The position numbers and the translations under genes were made by a program. The notes under the pieces are model-generated. The model was not told where the DNA came from, ran no database searches, and worked only from the letters and a program-made list of their open reading frames with translations. Below are positions 19,794-28,861 of a stretch of 64,000 nucleotides of DNA, piece after piece. This stretch comes from Streptomyces pluripotens (GTDB taxonomy: Bacteria > Actinomycetota > Actinomycetes > Streptomycetales > Streptomycetaceae): NCBI RefSeq assembly GCF_000802245.2, contig NZ_CP021080.1:7130001-7194000 (forward strand). The letters are read 5' to 3'. Within the stretch, counting starts at the first letter, position 1, and each line of letters starts with the position of its first letter.

Positions 19794-20804
19794 TGAGTCT
19801 TTCCCCGTAGGCGCCGGTCGCTCTCTGTGATCGCGATGTTTCCGCTACGGCCCGTGCGGTCCCCAAGTCCGGGCAGGCGTAAGGCCCCTGGTAGGAACGA
19901 TCTTGCGACGGATTGTTCTGACCGAGGGGCCTCACGTGTCGACCAGTATCACCTATACCGCGGTGCTCGATGTGAAGCGGTCCACCGCCGAGCACCTGGC
20001 CCTGCTGCTGCGCGACCACCGCATCGCGGCCGGAACCCGCAGGGGCAGGCGGGCGCTGGGGTGCTTCCGGCAGGCAGTGCTCGTCCTGCGCTGGTTCATC
20101 GACAACGCCCGCCTTTCCCAACTCGCCCGCGACAATGGCCTGTCGGTCTCCACCGCATACCGCTACCTGCATGAGGGACTGACCGTTCTGGCAGCCGAGG
20201 CGCCGGATCCTGCGACTGCGCTGGAACGCGCGAAGGCGGCCGGCTTGACGCACCTGAACCTCGACGGCACCGTCATCCGCACCGATCGCGTCGCCGCCCC
20301 CGGCCCCAACGGCGCGGACCTGTGGTGGTCCGGGAAACACCGGCATCACGGTGGGAACGTGCAGGTCATCTCCACCCCGGACGGCTGGCCGATCTGGGTC
20401 TCACCGGTCCGTCCGGGCAGGGAGCACGACACCACCTGCGCCCGCCACCACGGTCTGATCGACGCCCTCAACCGCACAGCTGCCGAACTGGACATGCCGA
20501 CCCTCGTCGACCTCGGCTACGAGAACGTCGGCGACGGCTTCCGCCACCCGCACAAGAAGCCCGCCGGAGGCGGGCTGACCGAGGCCCAGCAGACCTACAA
20601 CAAGGTCATCCGCGGCATCCACGGCGTCTGCGAGCGTGCCAGCTCCCTGCTCAAGACCACCTTCAAAGCCCTGCGCAGAGTCAGCCTCGACCCCAGCCGC
20701 ATCACGAAGATCGCCGCCGCAGCCCTCGTCCTGCTCCAGCTCGAGTACGACCGCACCATCTGAACGATCACACAACGTCGTGCTCCGTTACGGGGAAAGA
20801 CTCA
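19794..20804 (+). mobile_element. Intact IS5-type insertion sequence (about 1.01 kb)
   Basis: Bounded by perfect inverted repeats TGAGTCTTTCCCCGTA (left 19794-19809; right end at 20804). It contains a single full-length transposase gene. No convincing target duplication is visible. Two further relatives lie in the window: a deleted copy at 16163-16357 and an end remnant at 18776-18930. Confidence 0.85.
19936..20763 (+). CDS. IS5-type transposase (DDE_Tnp_4-like)
   Basis: 275 residues. An N-terminal helix-turn-helix (LSQLARDNGLSVSTAYRYL) is followed by an RNase H-like catalytic core: first Asp in LNLDGTVIRTDR, second in LVDLGYENVG and Glu in RGIHGVCERASSLLK. This fits the DDE_Tnp_4 group within the IS5 superfamily. 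The GTG at 19936 is preferred because GAGGGG lies six bases upstream; an in-frame TTG at 19903 would add 11 residues. No internal stop or frameshift is seen, so the transposase is probably active. Confidence 0.85.
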   Translation: MSTSITYTAVLDVKRSTAEHLALLLRDHRIAAGTRRGRRALGCFRQAVLVLRWFIDNARLSQLARDNGLSVSTAYRYLHEGLTVLAAEAPDPATALERAKAAGLTHLNLDGTVIRTDRVAAPGPNGADLWWSGKHRHHGGNVQVISTPDGWPIWVSPVRPGREHDTTCARHHGLIDALNRTAAELDMPTLVDLGYENVGDGFRHPHKKPAGGGLTEAQQTYNKVIRGIHGVCERASSLLKTTFKALRRVSLDPSRITKIAAAALVLLQLEYDRTI

Positions 20805-20826
20805 ATGACTGGCGGCATCTCAACCC

Positions 20827-22662
20827 GTGGTGAAATGTCGTACCGTGACGTCTTCTTTGCTACGACTCGCTCCCTCTCCCACGGTTCCTGCCCTGGTCGA
20901 CGCCTTGTTCGGCCCACGATTCGAGCAACTGCACCAGCCATGGGCAAAGTTGTTCGGCACCGACGCCTTCCGATGGCAGGAGGGCCTGAACAAGTCCCAG
21001 CGGGCCGCACTGTCGTACGACCGGTTGCGGATCGTCAACGAATCCCTTGTCTCGCCCGAGGAATTGGTTGGTGACATTCGGGCGCTGACCAGCCTGCACG
21101 AGTGGTCGGCGCAGGTGGACGGCGGTCTGACGACCTTGGCGGGCATCCATTACAACCTGTTTCTCGGCAGTCTCATGGACCACGAATCCCGTCCCGAGGA
21201 GCTGAGCGACCTGTTGATGATGCGGCGTACAGGAACCTTTCTGTGCACCGAACTCGCCCATGGCAACAGTGCGGTTCAGCTGGAGACCACCGCCACCCAC
21301 GAGGCGACGTCCGGGGAGTTCGTGTTGCACACCCCGAATCCGGGTGCGCAGAAGTTCATGCCGAACACCAGCCTGACCGGTGGCCCCAAGACCGCCGTGG
21401 TCGCCGCTCGTCTGATCATCGCGGGCCGCGACGAGGGCGTTTTCCTGTTCCTGGTGCCCCTGAGCGACGAACACGGTTTCCGTGAGGGGGTACGGGCACG
21501 TCGACTGCCGGAGAAGACCGGCTCGCCGGTGGACCACTGCCTGACCTCCTTCGACCGGGTGCGCCTTCCGTCGAACGCGCTGCTGGGAGGCGCCCACGGC
21601 CGGGTGTCGGAGGACGGGGTTTTCAGCAGCGAGGTGGGCAGCCGACGCCTGAGGTTCCTGACCGGCATCAGCAGGGTGACGGCCGGAAAACTGTGCATGA
21701 GCGCGGCCGGTGTCGGCGCCTCGCGTCTCGCACTGGCTCTGGCGACCCGCTACGCCCACACCCGCCACACCGCGGGGCTGACTCCGGGGCGCAAGGTTCC
21801 GCTGTTCGCCTACCGAGGCCATCACGCACGGTTGTTGGAGGCCACGGCCACCCTGTACGCCGCGACGCTGTGGCACCGGGAGGTCGTCGAGCGCTGGACC
21901 CGGCACGACGAGAACGACCGGGAGGAGTGCGAGCGACTGGTCGCGGTGGCGAAGGGCTGGATCACCTGGCAGGCCAGGGATGTGATGACGGAGTGCCGGG
22001 AGCGCTGCGGGGCACAGGGCCTGTTCCTGCTGAACGGCATCGCCGGCATGCCCGCCGCCAACGAGGGCACCATCACCGCCGAGGGGGACAACCTGGTGGT
22101 ATGGACCAAGGCCGCCGGGGAAATGATCATTGGGCACACGCCGCCGGAGGCCTCCGATATCGCCCCGGCGGGCCAGAGCCCCGGCGATTCCGCCTTCCTT
22201 CAGGAACTGCTGGGCGATGTCGAACGGATCTGGCTGTCCCAAGCCCGCGCCCAACTGCGCGGCGGACCGCCCCGCGACCCGATGGGCCGCTGGAACGGTG
22301 CGACCGGTGCGGCTCTCGAAGCCGTCGGCGCCTTCGCCCGCCGGCAGGCGGGTCAGGCCCTGTATACAGCGGCCGTCCAGGCCGAGGACGCCGAGGCCGG
22401 CCGCCTGCTGGGTCTGCTGCACCGGTTGTTCGCGCTGCGCCACGTCAGCGCCCACAGCGGAGTTCTGTTGGCCCAGGAGCGGATGACCGCTGCCCAGGTC
22501 CGGGCGCTCACCGAGGAGATGGACCGGGTGGTGGGAAAACTCGTCCCGCACGCGCTCACACTCACTGAGGGGTTCGCCATCCCTGAATCGACCCTGGAGT
22601 CCTTCCCTCTGGGGAGAAACGATTACCTCGACGCGTTCGAGCGGTGCGTAGGACAGGATTGA
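20827..22662 (+). CDS. Acyl-CoA oxidase/dehydrogenase-like flavoprotein
   Basis: About 611 residues, the size of acyl-CoA oxidases rather than ordinary dehydrogenases (about 380). An N-terminal helical part is followed by a flavin-type middle domain (GTFLCTELAHGNSAVQLETT, then PNPGAQKFMPNTS), a helical domain and a long C-terminal acyl-CoA oxidase domain. The family oxidises acyl-CoA to enoyl-CoA with FAD. The usual catalytic base is a Glu in the C-terminal half; NEGTITAEGDN is a candidate region. It starts 23 bases beyond the IS end, so its native promoter may be lost. GTG 20827 and GTG 20845 are both possible starts. Confidence 0.75.
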   Translation: MVKCRTVTSSLLRLAPSPTVPALVDALFGPRFEQLHQPWAKLFGTDAFRWQEGLNKSQRAALSYDRLRIVNESLVSPEELVGDIRALTSLHEWSAQVDGGLTTLAGIHYNLFLGSLMDHESRPEELSDLLMMRRTGTFLCTELAHGNSAVQLETTATHEATSGEFVLHTPNPGAQKFMPNTSLTGGPKTAVVAARLIIAGRDEGVFLFLVPLSDEHGFREGVRARRLPEKTGSPVDHCLTSFDRVRLPSNALLGGAHGRVSEDGVFSSEVGSRRLRFLTGISRVTAGKLCMSAAGVGASRLALALATRYAHTRHTAGLTPGRKVPLFAYRGHHARLLEATATLYAATLWHREVVERWTRHDENDREECERLVAVAKGWITWQARDVMTECRERCGAQGLFLLNGIAGMPAANEGTITAEGDNLVVWTKAAGEMIIGHTPPEASDIAPAGQSPGDSAFLQELLGDVERIWLSQARAQLRGGPPRDPMGRWNGATGAALEAVGAFARRQAGQALYTAAVQAEDAEAGRLLGLLHRLFALRHVSAHSGVLLAQERMTAAQVRALTEEMDRVVGKLVPHALTLTEGFAIPESTLESFPLGRNDYLDAFERCVGQD

Positions 22663-22672
22663 AGCGCCGGGA

Positions 22673-22699
22673 CCGGTCCGGCGGACCCCGTCGGACCGG
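22673..22699 (+). terminator. Hairpin downstream of the acyl-CoA oxidase-like gene
   Basis: CCGGTCCGGCG / CGTCGGACCGG: an 11-base stem with one mismatch and a short loop, ten bases after the stop. No T-run follows, as is usual in Streptomyces. Confidence 0.55.
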
Positions 22700-22914
22700 G
22701 ACACCCCGGACTCGGACAGGCGAACCACATGGCCCCGGCCCCGTATACGAGCCCGTCACGGGGGCGCTGGCTGCCCGCGCCCTGGCCACTTTGCTGGTCG
22801 CTCTGGCCAGCATGATCACGACACGGCTCCAGGGTCGGAGGCGGTCACACCGTGGCTGAGCTTCGGTGCTGGACACGCCTCAGGGCTATCCGCCCAACTC
22901 CCTGCGCCTGAGGC

Positions 22915-23150
22915 ATGCCACGAATCCGGCCCAACTCGCCCGCGGTCACCCCCCGATCAAGCTGACCGTCTCGGAGATCCGACACCTACTCGCCGCCGTC
23001 TTCAACACGCCAGCCATGTCAACGGCCAGGCTGCTGCACTGGTCCGACTGGCGGCGAGAACACCAGGCGACAGCCCGCCGCAGCCACTACCGACGACACT
23101 CCGCCGACGAACCGACTGGATCGATCACAAAACCGCACTGGAGTACGAGG
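22915..23150 (+). pseudogene. 3' fossil of a transposase (copy B)
   Basis: The frame contains KLTVSEIRHLLAAVF, ARLLHWSDWRR and HQATARRSHYRR, closely similar to copy A near 15660-15943, and like it is followed by AAACCGCACTGGAGTAC. Catalytic parts are missing. With copy A it brackets the lectin/IS/oxidase segment in direct orientation. Confidence 0.65.
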
Positions 23151-23356
23151 CCGATGTGTCATCCGGTTCCTGAAACCACCTGCCAGGGTGACAATCCCGA
23201 CAGCGAAACTCGTGGGAAACATGTTCGCTCTGCGTCCGTGAGTCGGCAGGGTGGTCGACGCGTCCCGAGGGGAGCCGCGTGGGGGCACGTAGCGGATCCG
23301 TCTCGGACCACCTCGACCACACCATGACCATCATCGCTGTACGAGATGGGGGAAAG

Positions 23357-24085
23357 ATGAGTTTATTCCGCCGCATCACCGGTTCGCTGCTCGCCACTGG
23401 CGCGCTGTTGTTCGCCGGTGCGCTGCCCGCGCACGCCGCGCCAGCAGACACCGGTACCGCGGCCGGAGCGACCTTGGCCACCGCAACCGCGACGCGGGTC
23501 GGCCCGGTGCGCATCACCGTCCAGGGGTTCGGCTCCGGCCCGGACAACATCGCCTACCAGATGGCCTTCGCCACCGCCTACGGCCAGGCCGGCCGATACG
23601 GCTTCTCCTCCGGCCAGTGCCGGGTCACCTTCGGCCCAGTGCATCTCCTGGAACTGCCCAGCGGATACGGGGAATGGGCACTGGAACTCACCTGTGCCGG
23701 TGAGCCGGCCGTGAAGTCCGCGACCCGCGACCTCACCCGTTACAACGACGGCAAGACCGACCACCGCAGCACCACCTGGAACGTGCCTTCGGCATTCAAG
23801 GAGGAAGGCGTCCTCGGCAAGCTCTACATGAAACCGGTGGCGGGCACCCGGCCGTTGTACATGTGCCAGGTCGGCAAGGACACCTTCACCTCGCAGGACG
23901 TCAACTGTGAGGGCCAGCGGTATGTGACGCGTCTGGGCTGGATCTACGCCAGCAAACCCTCCGGCGTGTCCACCCGGCCGATCCGGCGCTGCACCGTCCT
24001 GGGCAGCGGCGAGCACTTCGACTCCATCAACATGCAGTGCGAGGGCCAGCACCAGGAGGGCATTCTGGGCTACGCGCTCACCTGA
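23357..24085 (+). CDS. Secreted Cys-rich repeat protein of unknown function
   Basis: 242 residues; ATG after GGGGGAAAG. Sec signal peptide ending in AHA near residue 28. The C-terminal third contains two copies of a ~35-residue module: a Cys near the start, an F-x-S segment, then an NCEGQ-type Cys and LGW/LGY (LYMCQVGKDTFTS...CEGQ and IRRCTVLGSGEHFDS...CEGQ). This type of module occurs at the C-termini of secreted Streptomyces proteins. The N-terminal part (ITVQGFGSGPDNIAYQMAFA) was not recognised. The function is unknown; it is not evidently linked to its neighbours. Confidence 0.65.
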   Translation: MSLFRRITGSLLATGALLFAGALPAHAAPADTGTAAGATLATATATRVGPVRITVQGFGSGPDNIAYQMAFATAYGQAGRYGFSSGQCRVTFGPVHLLELPSGYGEWALELTCAGEPAVKSATRDLTRYNDGKTDHRSTTWNVPSAFKEEGVLGKLYMKPVAGTRPLYMCQVGKDTFTSQDVNCEGQRYVTRLGWIYASKPSGVSTRPIRRCTVLGSGEHFDSINMQCEGQHQEGILGYALT

Positions 24086-24133
24086 CCGGTCACGGGCGTA
24101 CCGGGTCGTCCGGTGCGCTGTGACCGCGGACAC

Positions 24134-24167
24134 CGTCCGGCGGCACGGGTTCTCGTGCCGTCGGACG
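24134..24167 (+). terminator. Strong hairpin after the secreted repeat protein gene
   Basis: CGTCCGGCGGCACG / CGTGCCGTCGGACG with a six-base loop: a 14-base stem with a single mismatch, about 50 bases past the stop codon. It could also stop transcripts of the convergent gene. The rest of the 24086-24456 gap holds nothing recognisable. Confidence 0.7.
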
Positions 24168-24456
24168 CACGCACCACAGCAGTCACTCCGGCGGGCTGGA
24201 GGCACTGCGCGGTCACGGTGCTTCCCCTTCCGGGCTGATCTCCTCCCCCGTACCCGGCCGTGACCAGGGTCACGGCCGGACGAGCCGGTTCGACACGGGG
24301 CCTTCCGGTCGCGCGGCGCCGCACGCCGCACTTGTCACCACTTGTCACCGGGGGGAGAGCCGTACCCTCGTCGCCGGGTCCGGGGAACGCGTGATGCGGG
24401 CGAGGCGGCAGTGCGGTCCACCGTGAACGGGCGGGCAGCGACGGGCGCGACCCTGC

Positions 24457-26952
24457 TCAGATCTCCTGCTCGGCCCAGACCGTCTTGCCGCTCGGCGTAT
24501 ACCGTGTGCCCCAGCGGCGGGTGAGCTGGGCGACCAGGAGAAGACCGCGTCCGCTCTCGTCCAGCGCCCGTGACCGCTTCCTGTGGGGTGTCGTACTGCT
24601 GGCGTCGGACACCTCGCACATGAGTACCGTGTCACGGATCAGACGCAGGGTCAGCGGGGGGCGGGCGTAGCGGATCGCATTGGTGACCAGTTCGCTGGCC
24701 ACGAGTTCCGTGGTGAACGACAGGTCTTCCAGTCCCCAACGTGACAACCGTTCGGTGACGAGGTGCCGGACCCGCGACACCTCCGCAGGATCGGCTGCGA
24801 CGTCCCAGGTGGCGACGGAGGAGGCGGAGAGCGCCCGGGTACGCGCCAGCAGGAGCACTGCGTCGTCCTCGTGGTTGCCCGGTGACAGACCGCGCAGTAC
24901 GTCGTCACAGCGGCTTTCCAGCGACGTCACCGGTCCGCTGAGCAGGTCGCCGAGTAGCCGCAGACCATCGTCGAGGTCACGGCCCACGGAGTGCGGCAAG
25001 CCATCGGTGTAGAGAGCAATGATGCTGCCCCGGGGCAGTTCGAGGCCCGTGCTCTCGAAGGGGAGCCCGCCGACGCCCAGTGGCGGACCGTTCGGCAGAT
25101 CAGGGAAGAGCACCGCGCCGTCGGGCGAGATGATGGCCGGTGGCGGATGTCCGGCACGGGCCATGGTGCAGTACCGGGACACCGGGTCGTACACCGCGTA
25201 GAGGCAGGTGGCTCCGGCGACCGGAGTGTGCTGTGCGGACGTCCCGTGCGCGGCCGGTTCCCCGTCGAGGCGGAGAACGAGGTCGTCGAGATGGGTCAGC
25301 AGCTCGTCCGGGGGGACGTCGATGTCGGCCAGGGTCAGGGCCGCGGTGCGCAGTCGCCCCATGGTTGCGGACGCCTCGATGCCGTGCCCCACCACATCTC
25401 CCACCATCAGGCCCACGCGCGCGCCTGACAGGGGGATGACGTCGAACCAGTCACCTCCGACCCCCGCGGTGGATTCTGCCGGGATGTAGCGCGTGGCGAC
25501 GTCCGCCGCCGAGAGCCGTGCGTCGTGGCGCGGGAGCAGACTGTGCTGCAGGGCCAGGGACGTGTCGTGCTCGCGTGCGTAGCGGCGGGCGTTGTCGATG
25601 GCGAGCGCGGCCCGGGTGGTGATCTCCTGCGCGAGCTGGACGTCGTCCGTGTCGAAGGCGTCCGGTGTGCGGTGGCGTATGTAGTGCACGACACCGAGCC
25701 GAGTGCCGCGGGCGAGCAGCGGTGCGGTGATCAGGGAGTGGACTCGGTGAACCCGCAGGATCTCGGCGTGGTGGGGATCGGCGTCGAGCCATCGACGGAC
25801 GTCGCGGTCGTCGGTCCAGTGCACCGATGGTGTGTCTGCCGTCAGTGTCTGTGTCACGGGTGAGAGCGGATGGTGCCGGGACACCTGACCCGGCCGTACC
25901 GCGGACTCCGGGCATTCCTTCAGGACGGAGTCCTGGGCGACACGGAGCAACGCAGGCTCGTCGTGCCTGCCGGGGGAGGCGCCGGAGCGCAGGACGTCCT
26001 CGAACAGGTCGACGGCGGCGAAGTCGGAGAAATGGCCGATGGCCACCCGTGTCAACTCACGCGCGGTCTCGGTCACGTCCAGGGACGTTCCCAGACGGAC
26101 ACTCGCGGCGTTCATGACCGCGAGCCGCTGCCGCGTACGGTACTGACCCGTGATGTCCAGGGCGGAGACAGTCGTCCGGCACGCCCGCTGCGGCGGGGTG
26201 TGCCCGGCCAGCCGGGACAGAGCAACCGGCAGGCCGGACAACGAGGTGATGACCGCGTCTGCCTGCGCCAGGTCGTCCCGGCCGGGCGCAGGCGGCGCCT
26301 CACCGCGGAGCATCCACACGGCGCGCAGCCCCGCTCGCCTCGCACCTCGGACGTCGGCGTCGAGCCGGTTGCCGACGTGGACGGTGTGCTCGGCCGCGAC
26401 GCCGAGCTGCTGGAGCACGGTGCGGAAGGCCTCCTCGGCCGGCTTCTCGGCGGAGTCTTGACCACCGAGGACGATCGCGTCGAACAAGGGTGCCAGACCG
26501 TCGCGCCGCAACGCGTCCCGCACCTGAGGCGGCGAGTTGGACAGGATCCCGAGCCGGTAATCGACGGCCAGCGCATGCAGCACCGGTGCCACATCGGGAT
26601 ACAGGGACTCGACCGGATAGGCCCAGTGCCTGGCGATGCGAGCGCGCAGCACGGAGACGTCACCGCCGGGCAGGAACCTGCGGGCGAACGCGGTACGCAG
26701 GCCGGCCCCGCCCTTGCGCTCCGCCTCGTACAGCGACCAGAACTCGCTCTCGTCGAACTCGCCCGCCAGTTCGTGCACCGCACGGTACAGGGCCTCGACG
26801 AAGCGTTCGTCGTCGTAGATCGACCCTCCGATGTCGAACACCACCGCGTCCACCCGGCCGGTCCTCGCGCCGGTGTGATGCACGCCGTGGTCTGTGGCGG
26901 TGTCGACGTCCACGATGAGCCTTCCGGACACGGGCCGCTCCGTCACCCTCAT
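24457..26952 (-). CDS. HAD-like / GAF / PP2C (SpoIIE) phosphatase / HATPase fusion protein
   Basis: About 831 residues, four parts. (1) A HAD hydrolase-like domain (about 30-235) with VVFDIGGS, SNSPPQ, the Lys of EKPAEEAF and HVGNRLDADVRGA. (2) A GAF-type sensor (about 270-440). (3) A PP2C/SpoIIE phosphatase (about 465-680) with metal-binding GGDWFDV and GDVVGHG, then LYTDGL and EDDAVLLLAR. (4) A C-terminal anti-sigma-type ATPase (about 700-831) with ELVASELVTNAIRYA and RGLLLVAQLTRRWG. GAF-PP2C-HATPase proteins are common partner-switching regulators in Streptomyces; the N-terminal HAD domain is the odd part. ATG 26952 is chosen, but an in-frame GTG at 26991 is possible; neither has a clear ribosome site. 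It stands alone, without an adjacent anti-anti-sigma gene. Confidence 0.8.
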   Translation of the reverse strand: MRVTERPVSGRLIVDVDTATDHGVHHTGARTGRVDAVVFDIGGSIYDDERFVEALYRAVHELAGEFDESEFWSLYEAERKGGAGLRTAFARRFLPGGDVSVLRARIARHWAYPVESLYPDVAPVLHALAVDYRLGILSNSPPQVRDALRRDGLAPLFDAIVLGGQDSAEKPAEEAFRTVLQQLGVAAEHTVHVGNRLDADVRGARRAGLRAVWMLRGEAPPAPGRDDLAQADAVITSLSGLPVALSRLAGHTPPQRACRTTVSALDITGQYRTRQRLAVMNAASVRLGTSLDVTETARELTRVAIGHFSDFAAVDLFEDVLRSGASPGRHDEPALLRVAQDSVLKECPESAVRPGQVSRHHPLSPVTQTLTADTPSVHWTDDRDVRRWLDADPHHAEILRVHRVHSLITAPLLARGTRLGVVHYIRHRTPDAFDTDDVQLAQEITTRAALAIDNARRYAREHDTSLALQHSLLPRHDARLSAADVATRYIPAESTAGVGGDWFDVIPLSGARVGLMVGDVVGHGIEASATMGRLRTAALTLADIDVPPDELLTHLDDLVLRLDGEPAAHGTSAQHTPVAGATCLYAVYDPVSRYCTMARAGHPPPAIISPDGAVLFPDLPNGPPLGVGGLPFESTGLELPRGSIIALYTDGLPHSVGRDLDDGLRLLGDLLSGPVTSLESRCDDVLRGLSPGNHEDDAVLLLARTRALSASSVATWDVAADPAEVSRVRHLVTERLSRWGLEDLSFTTELVASELVTNAIRYARPPLTLRLIRDTVLMCEVSDASSTTPHRKRSRALDESGRGLLLVAQLTRRWGTRYTPSGKTVWAEQEI

Positions 26953-27137
26953 CGTGGCACCGCGTTCTGCCGGGCGCGAACCGCCCGGCACCGGTCCGCC
27001 GTCCGGTGAGTGCCCGGGACCCCGGGCCTCGCGAACCCGGGGAAAGGCCGTCGGCCACCGGCCCTCCCGGCTGAGGACCGTTCGGTCGAACCGGACCCGC
27101 CCGAGGGCGGTGGAGCGTTCCCGCCGGTACCGTTCGC

Positions 27138-28205
27138 CTAAGGTGTGCCGCCGGTTCCCGTGCGGCCGGCGAGAACCTCTGGATTGGCGCAGTGGGCGAG
27201 CGGTTCGCCCCGCAGGTACCGGAGCGTTTCCGCGGCGCAGATCCGGGCGGCCTGGTGCGCGGTCTGCTTGCTGGCCCCCGCGAGATGGGGGGTCATGACC
27301 ACGCCGGGGGTGTGCAGCAACCGTGAGCCTGCCGGGACGGGCTCCTCAGGGAAGACGTCGAAGGCCGCGGCGAACAGGTGACCCCGGTCGAGGGCGTCAC
27401 ACACCGCCTCGTAGTCGAGCAGCCCGCCGCGCGCGCAGTTGACGATCACGGAGCCCGTGGGCATGGCGGCGATCTGCTCGGCGCCGATCATGCCCCGGTT
27501 CTCCGCTGTCAGCCGAGCATGCAGGGACAGGACCCGGGAGCGCGCCAGGAGCTCGTCCAGGCTCACGTTCTCCGGCGCGTCGTCGGTATCCGGGCGTAGG
27601 TACGGGTCGTGGACCAGGACGTGGGCGCCGAACCCCCGGAGGATACGGGCGACGCGGTGCCCGATGGCGCCGTAGCCGACGAGCCCCACGGTGGTGCCTG
27701 CCAGCTCCAGGCCGACCTCGTCGTACTGGTAGTAGTCGCCCCGCCAGATCCCCCGCACCAGTTCGTGGTGGGTGTGCGGGATGCGGCGCACGGCGGCCAG
27801 CAGCATGGCGACGGTGTGCTCGGCGGTGGCGGTCGCGTTCCGGCCCGGGGCGAAGGTCACGGCCACCCCGTGCTCCGTGGCGGCCTCCAGGTTGGCGTTG
27901 ACCGGTCCGCCCCGCCCGACGGCGAACAGCCCGAGGTCCGGGCAAGCTTGGAGGACCCGGCGGGTGAGGGGAGCCATCTGGGTCACGCAGATCCGTGCGC
28001 CCCGCAGGGCCTCGATGAGCTGTTCCTCCGTGCCGGACGCCTCGTGTACCTCGCCGACGTCGCCGAACGGCTCGACGGGCCAGGGCAGGTGCAGTTCGCG
28101 GATCTCCAGTTCCCCGCGTGGCCCGCGGTGTTCGGCGCCCAGTGCGTCGGCGAGCAGGCTGGCGCGGACGAAGTGGTCGCCTGCGGCGAGGATCGTAACG
28201 GTCAC
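27138..28205 (-). CDS. D-isomer-specific 2-hydroxyacid dehydrogenase
   Basis: 355 residues, NAD(P)-dependent. Rossmann motif GLVGYGAIGHRVAR (about residue 155), catalytic Arg in NCARGGLLD, Glu in FPEEPVP and His in TPHLAGAS: the complete triad of the family. GTG start overlaps the phosphatase stop by four bases (GTGA). It is the last gene of the seven-gene sugar operon. The substrate is unknown; a phosphorylated or oxidised sugar-acid intermediate of that pathway is plausible. Confidence 0.85.
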   Translation of the reverse strand: MTVTILAAGDHFVRASLLADALGAEHRGPRGELEIRELHLPWPVEPFGDVGEVHEASGTEEQLIEALRGARICVTQMAPLTRRVLQACPDLGLFAVGRGGPVNANLEAATEHGVAVTFAPGRNATATAEHTVAMLLAAVRRIPHTHHELVRGIWRGDYYQYDEVGLELAGTTVGLVGYGAIGHRVARILRGFGAHVLVHDPYLRPDTDDAPENVSLDELLARSRVLSLHARLTAENRGMIGAEQIAAMPTGSVIVNCARGGLLDYEAVCDALDRGHLFAAAFDVFPEEPVPAGSRLLHTPGVVMTPHLAGASKQTAHQAARICAAETLRYLRGEPLAHCANPEVLAGRTGTGGTP

Positions 28206-28861
28206 GGGGTCTCCTCCTCGGGGCCGACAGCCGGTGCCGGAAAGTCGGCGAATGCTTCGGCAGGGGTGTTGAACTGCAGCAGCGCTGCCCGGTCCGCACC
28301 CTGGAAGCGGACCTCGGTGATCGCGCAGTTGCGCATCAGGGGAAACAGCCGCCGGTACTCCGACAGCGGTACGCCGGTCAGACGGCACAGGAGCAGCCGG
28401 TTGAGCGTGCTGTGGCCGACGACCAGGACCCGTCCGTCCGGGTGGCGGCGGTTGATCTCCCTCAGGCACGCCAGTCCCCGTTCGACGGCGTCGGCGGGAC
28501 GTTCCCCGTCCGGCAGGTGATGGCCCGAAGGGTCGGAGTGAAAGGCGGCCAGCCGCCCGGGGAACGCCTCGCGCATCTCGGCCGTGGTCAGTCCCTCGCC
28601 ACGCCCGAAGTCGATCTCCCTGAGCCTGGGATCCTCCCGTGGCTCCAGACCGATGGCTTCGGCGACGGGCCTGGCGGTGTCGCGGGCACGCAGGAGCGGG
28701 GAGACCCACAGGGCGTCGGGGCGGGCCCGCTTCGCCCAGGCTGCGAGCTGCTCGGCCTGCTCGTGTCCGCGCGGGGTGAGCGGGATGTCGCTGCGGCCGG
28801 TGTACCGGTTCTCGGCGTGCCAGATCGTCTCTCCGTGGCGGACGAGTACGAGATCGGTCAC
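28202..28861 (-). CDS. Histidine phosphatase (phosphoglycerate mutase-like)
   Basis: 219 residues. The catalytic motif LVRHGETIWHAENRYTG is at the N-terminus, with the second-half motif VVGHSTLNRLLLC (catalytic His) near residue 150. This fits the branch 1 histidine phosphatases, which mostly dephosphorylate small molecules. GTG start overlaps the upstream kinase stop (GTGA), so the two are coupled. In a catabolic operon with two kinases, a phosphatase may recycle or detoxify phosphorylated intermediates; that is inference. Confidence 0.85.
   Translation of the reverse strand: MTDLVLVRHGETIWHAENRYTGRSDIPLTPRGHEQAEQLAAWAKRARPDALWVSPLLRARDTARPVAEAIGLEPREDPRLREIDFGRGEGLTTAEMREAFPGRLAAFHSDPSGHHLPDGERPADAVERGLACLREINRRHPDGRVLVVGHSTLNRLLLCRLTGVPLSEYRRLFPLMRNCAITEVRFQGADRAALLQFNTPAEAFADFPAPAVGPEEETP

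Noticed and set aside
19794..20804. A target-site duplication around the IS
   Set aside because: Flanking bases (CCAG left, ATGA right) do not match; none can be claimed.
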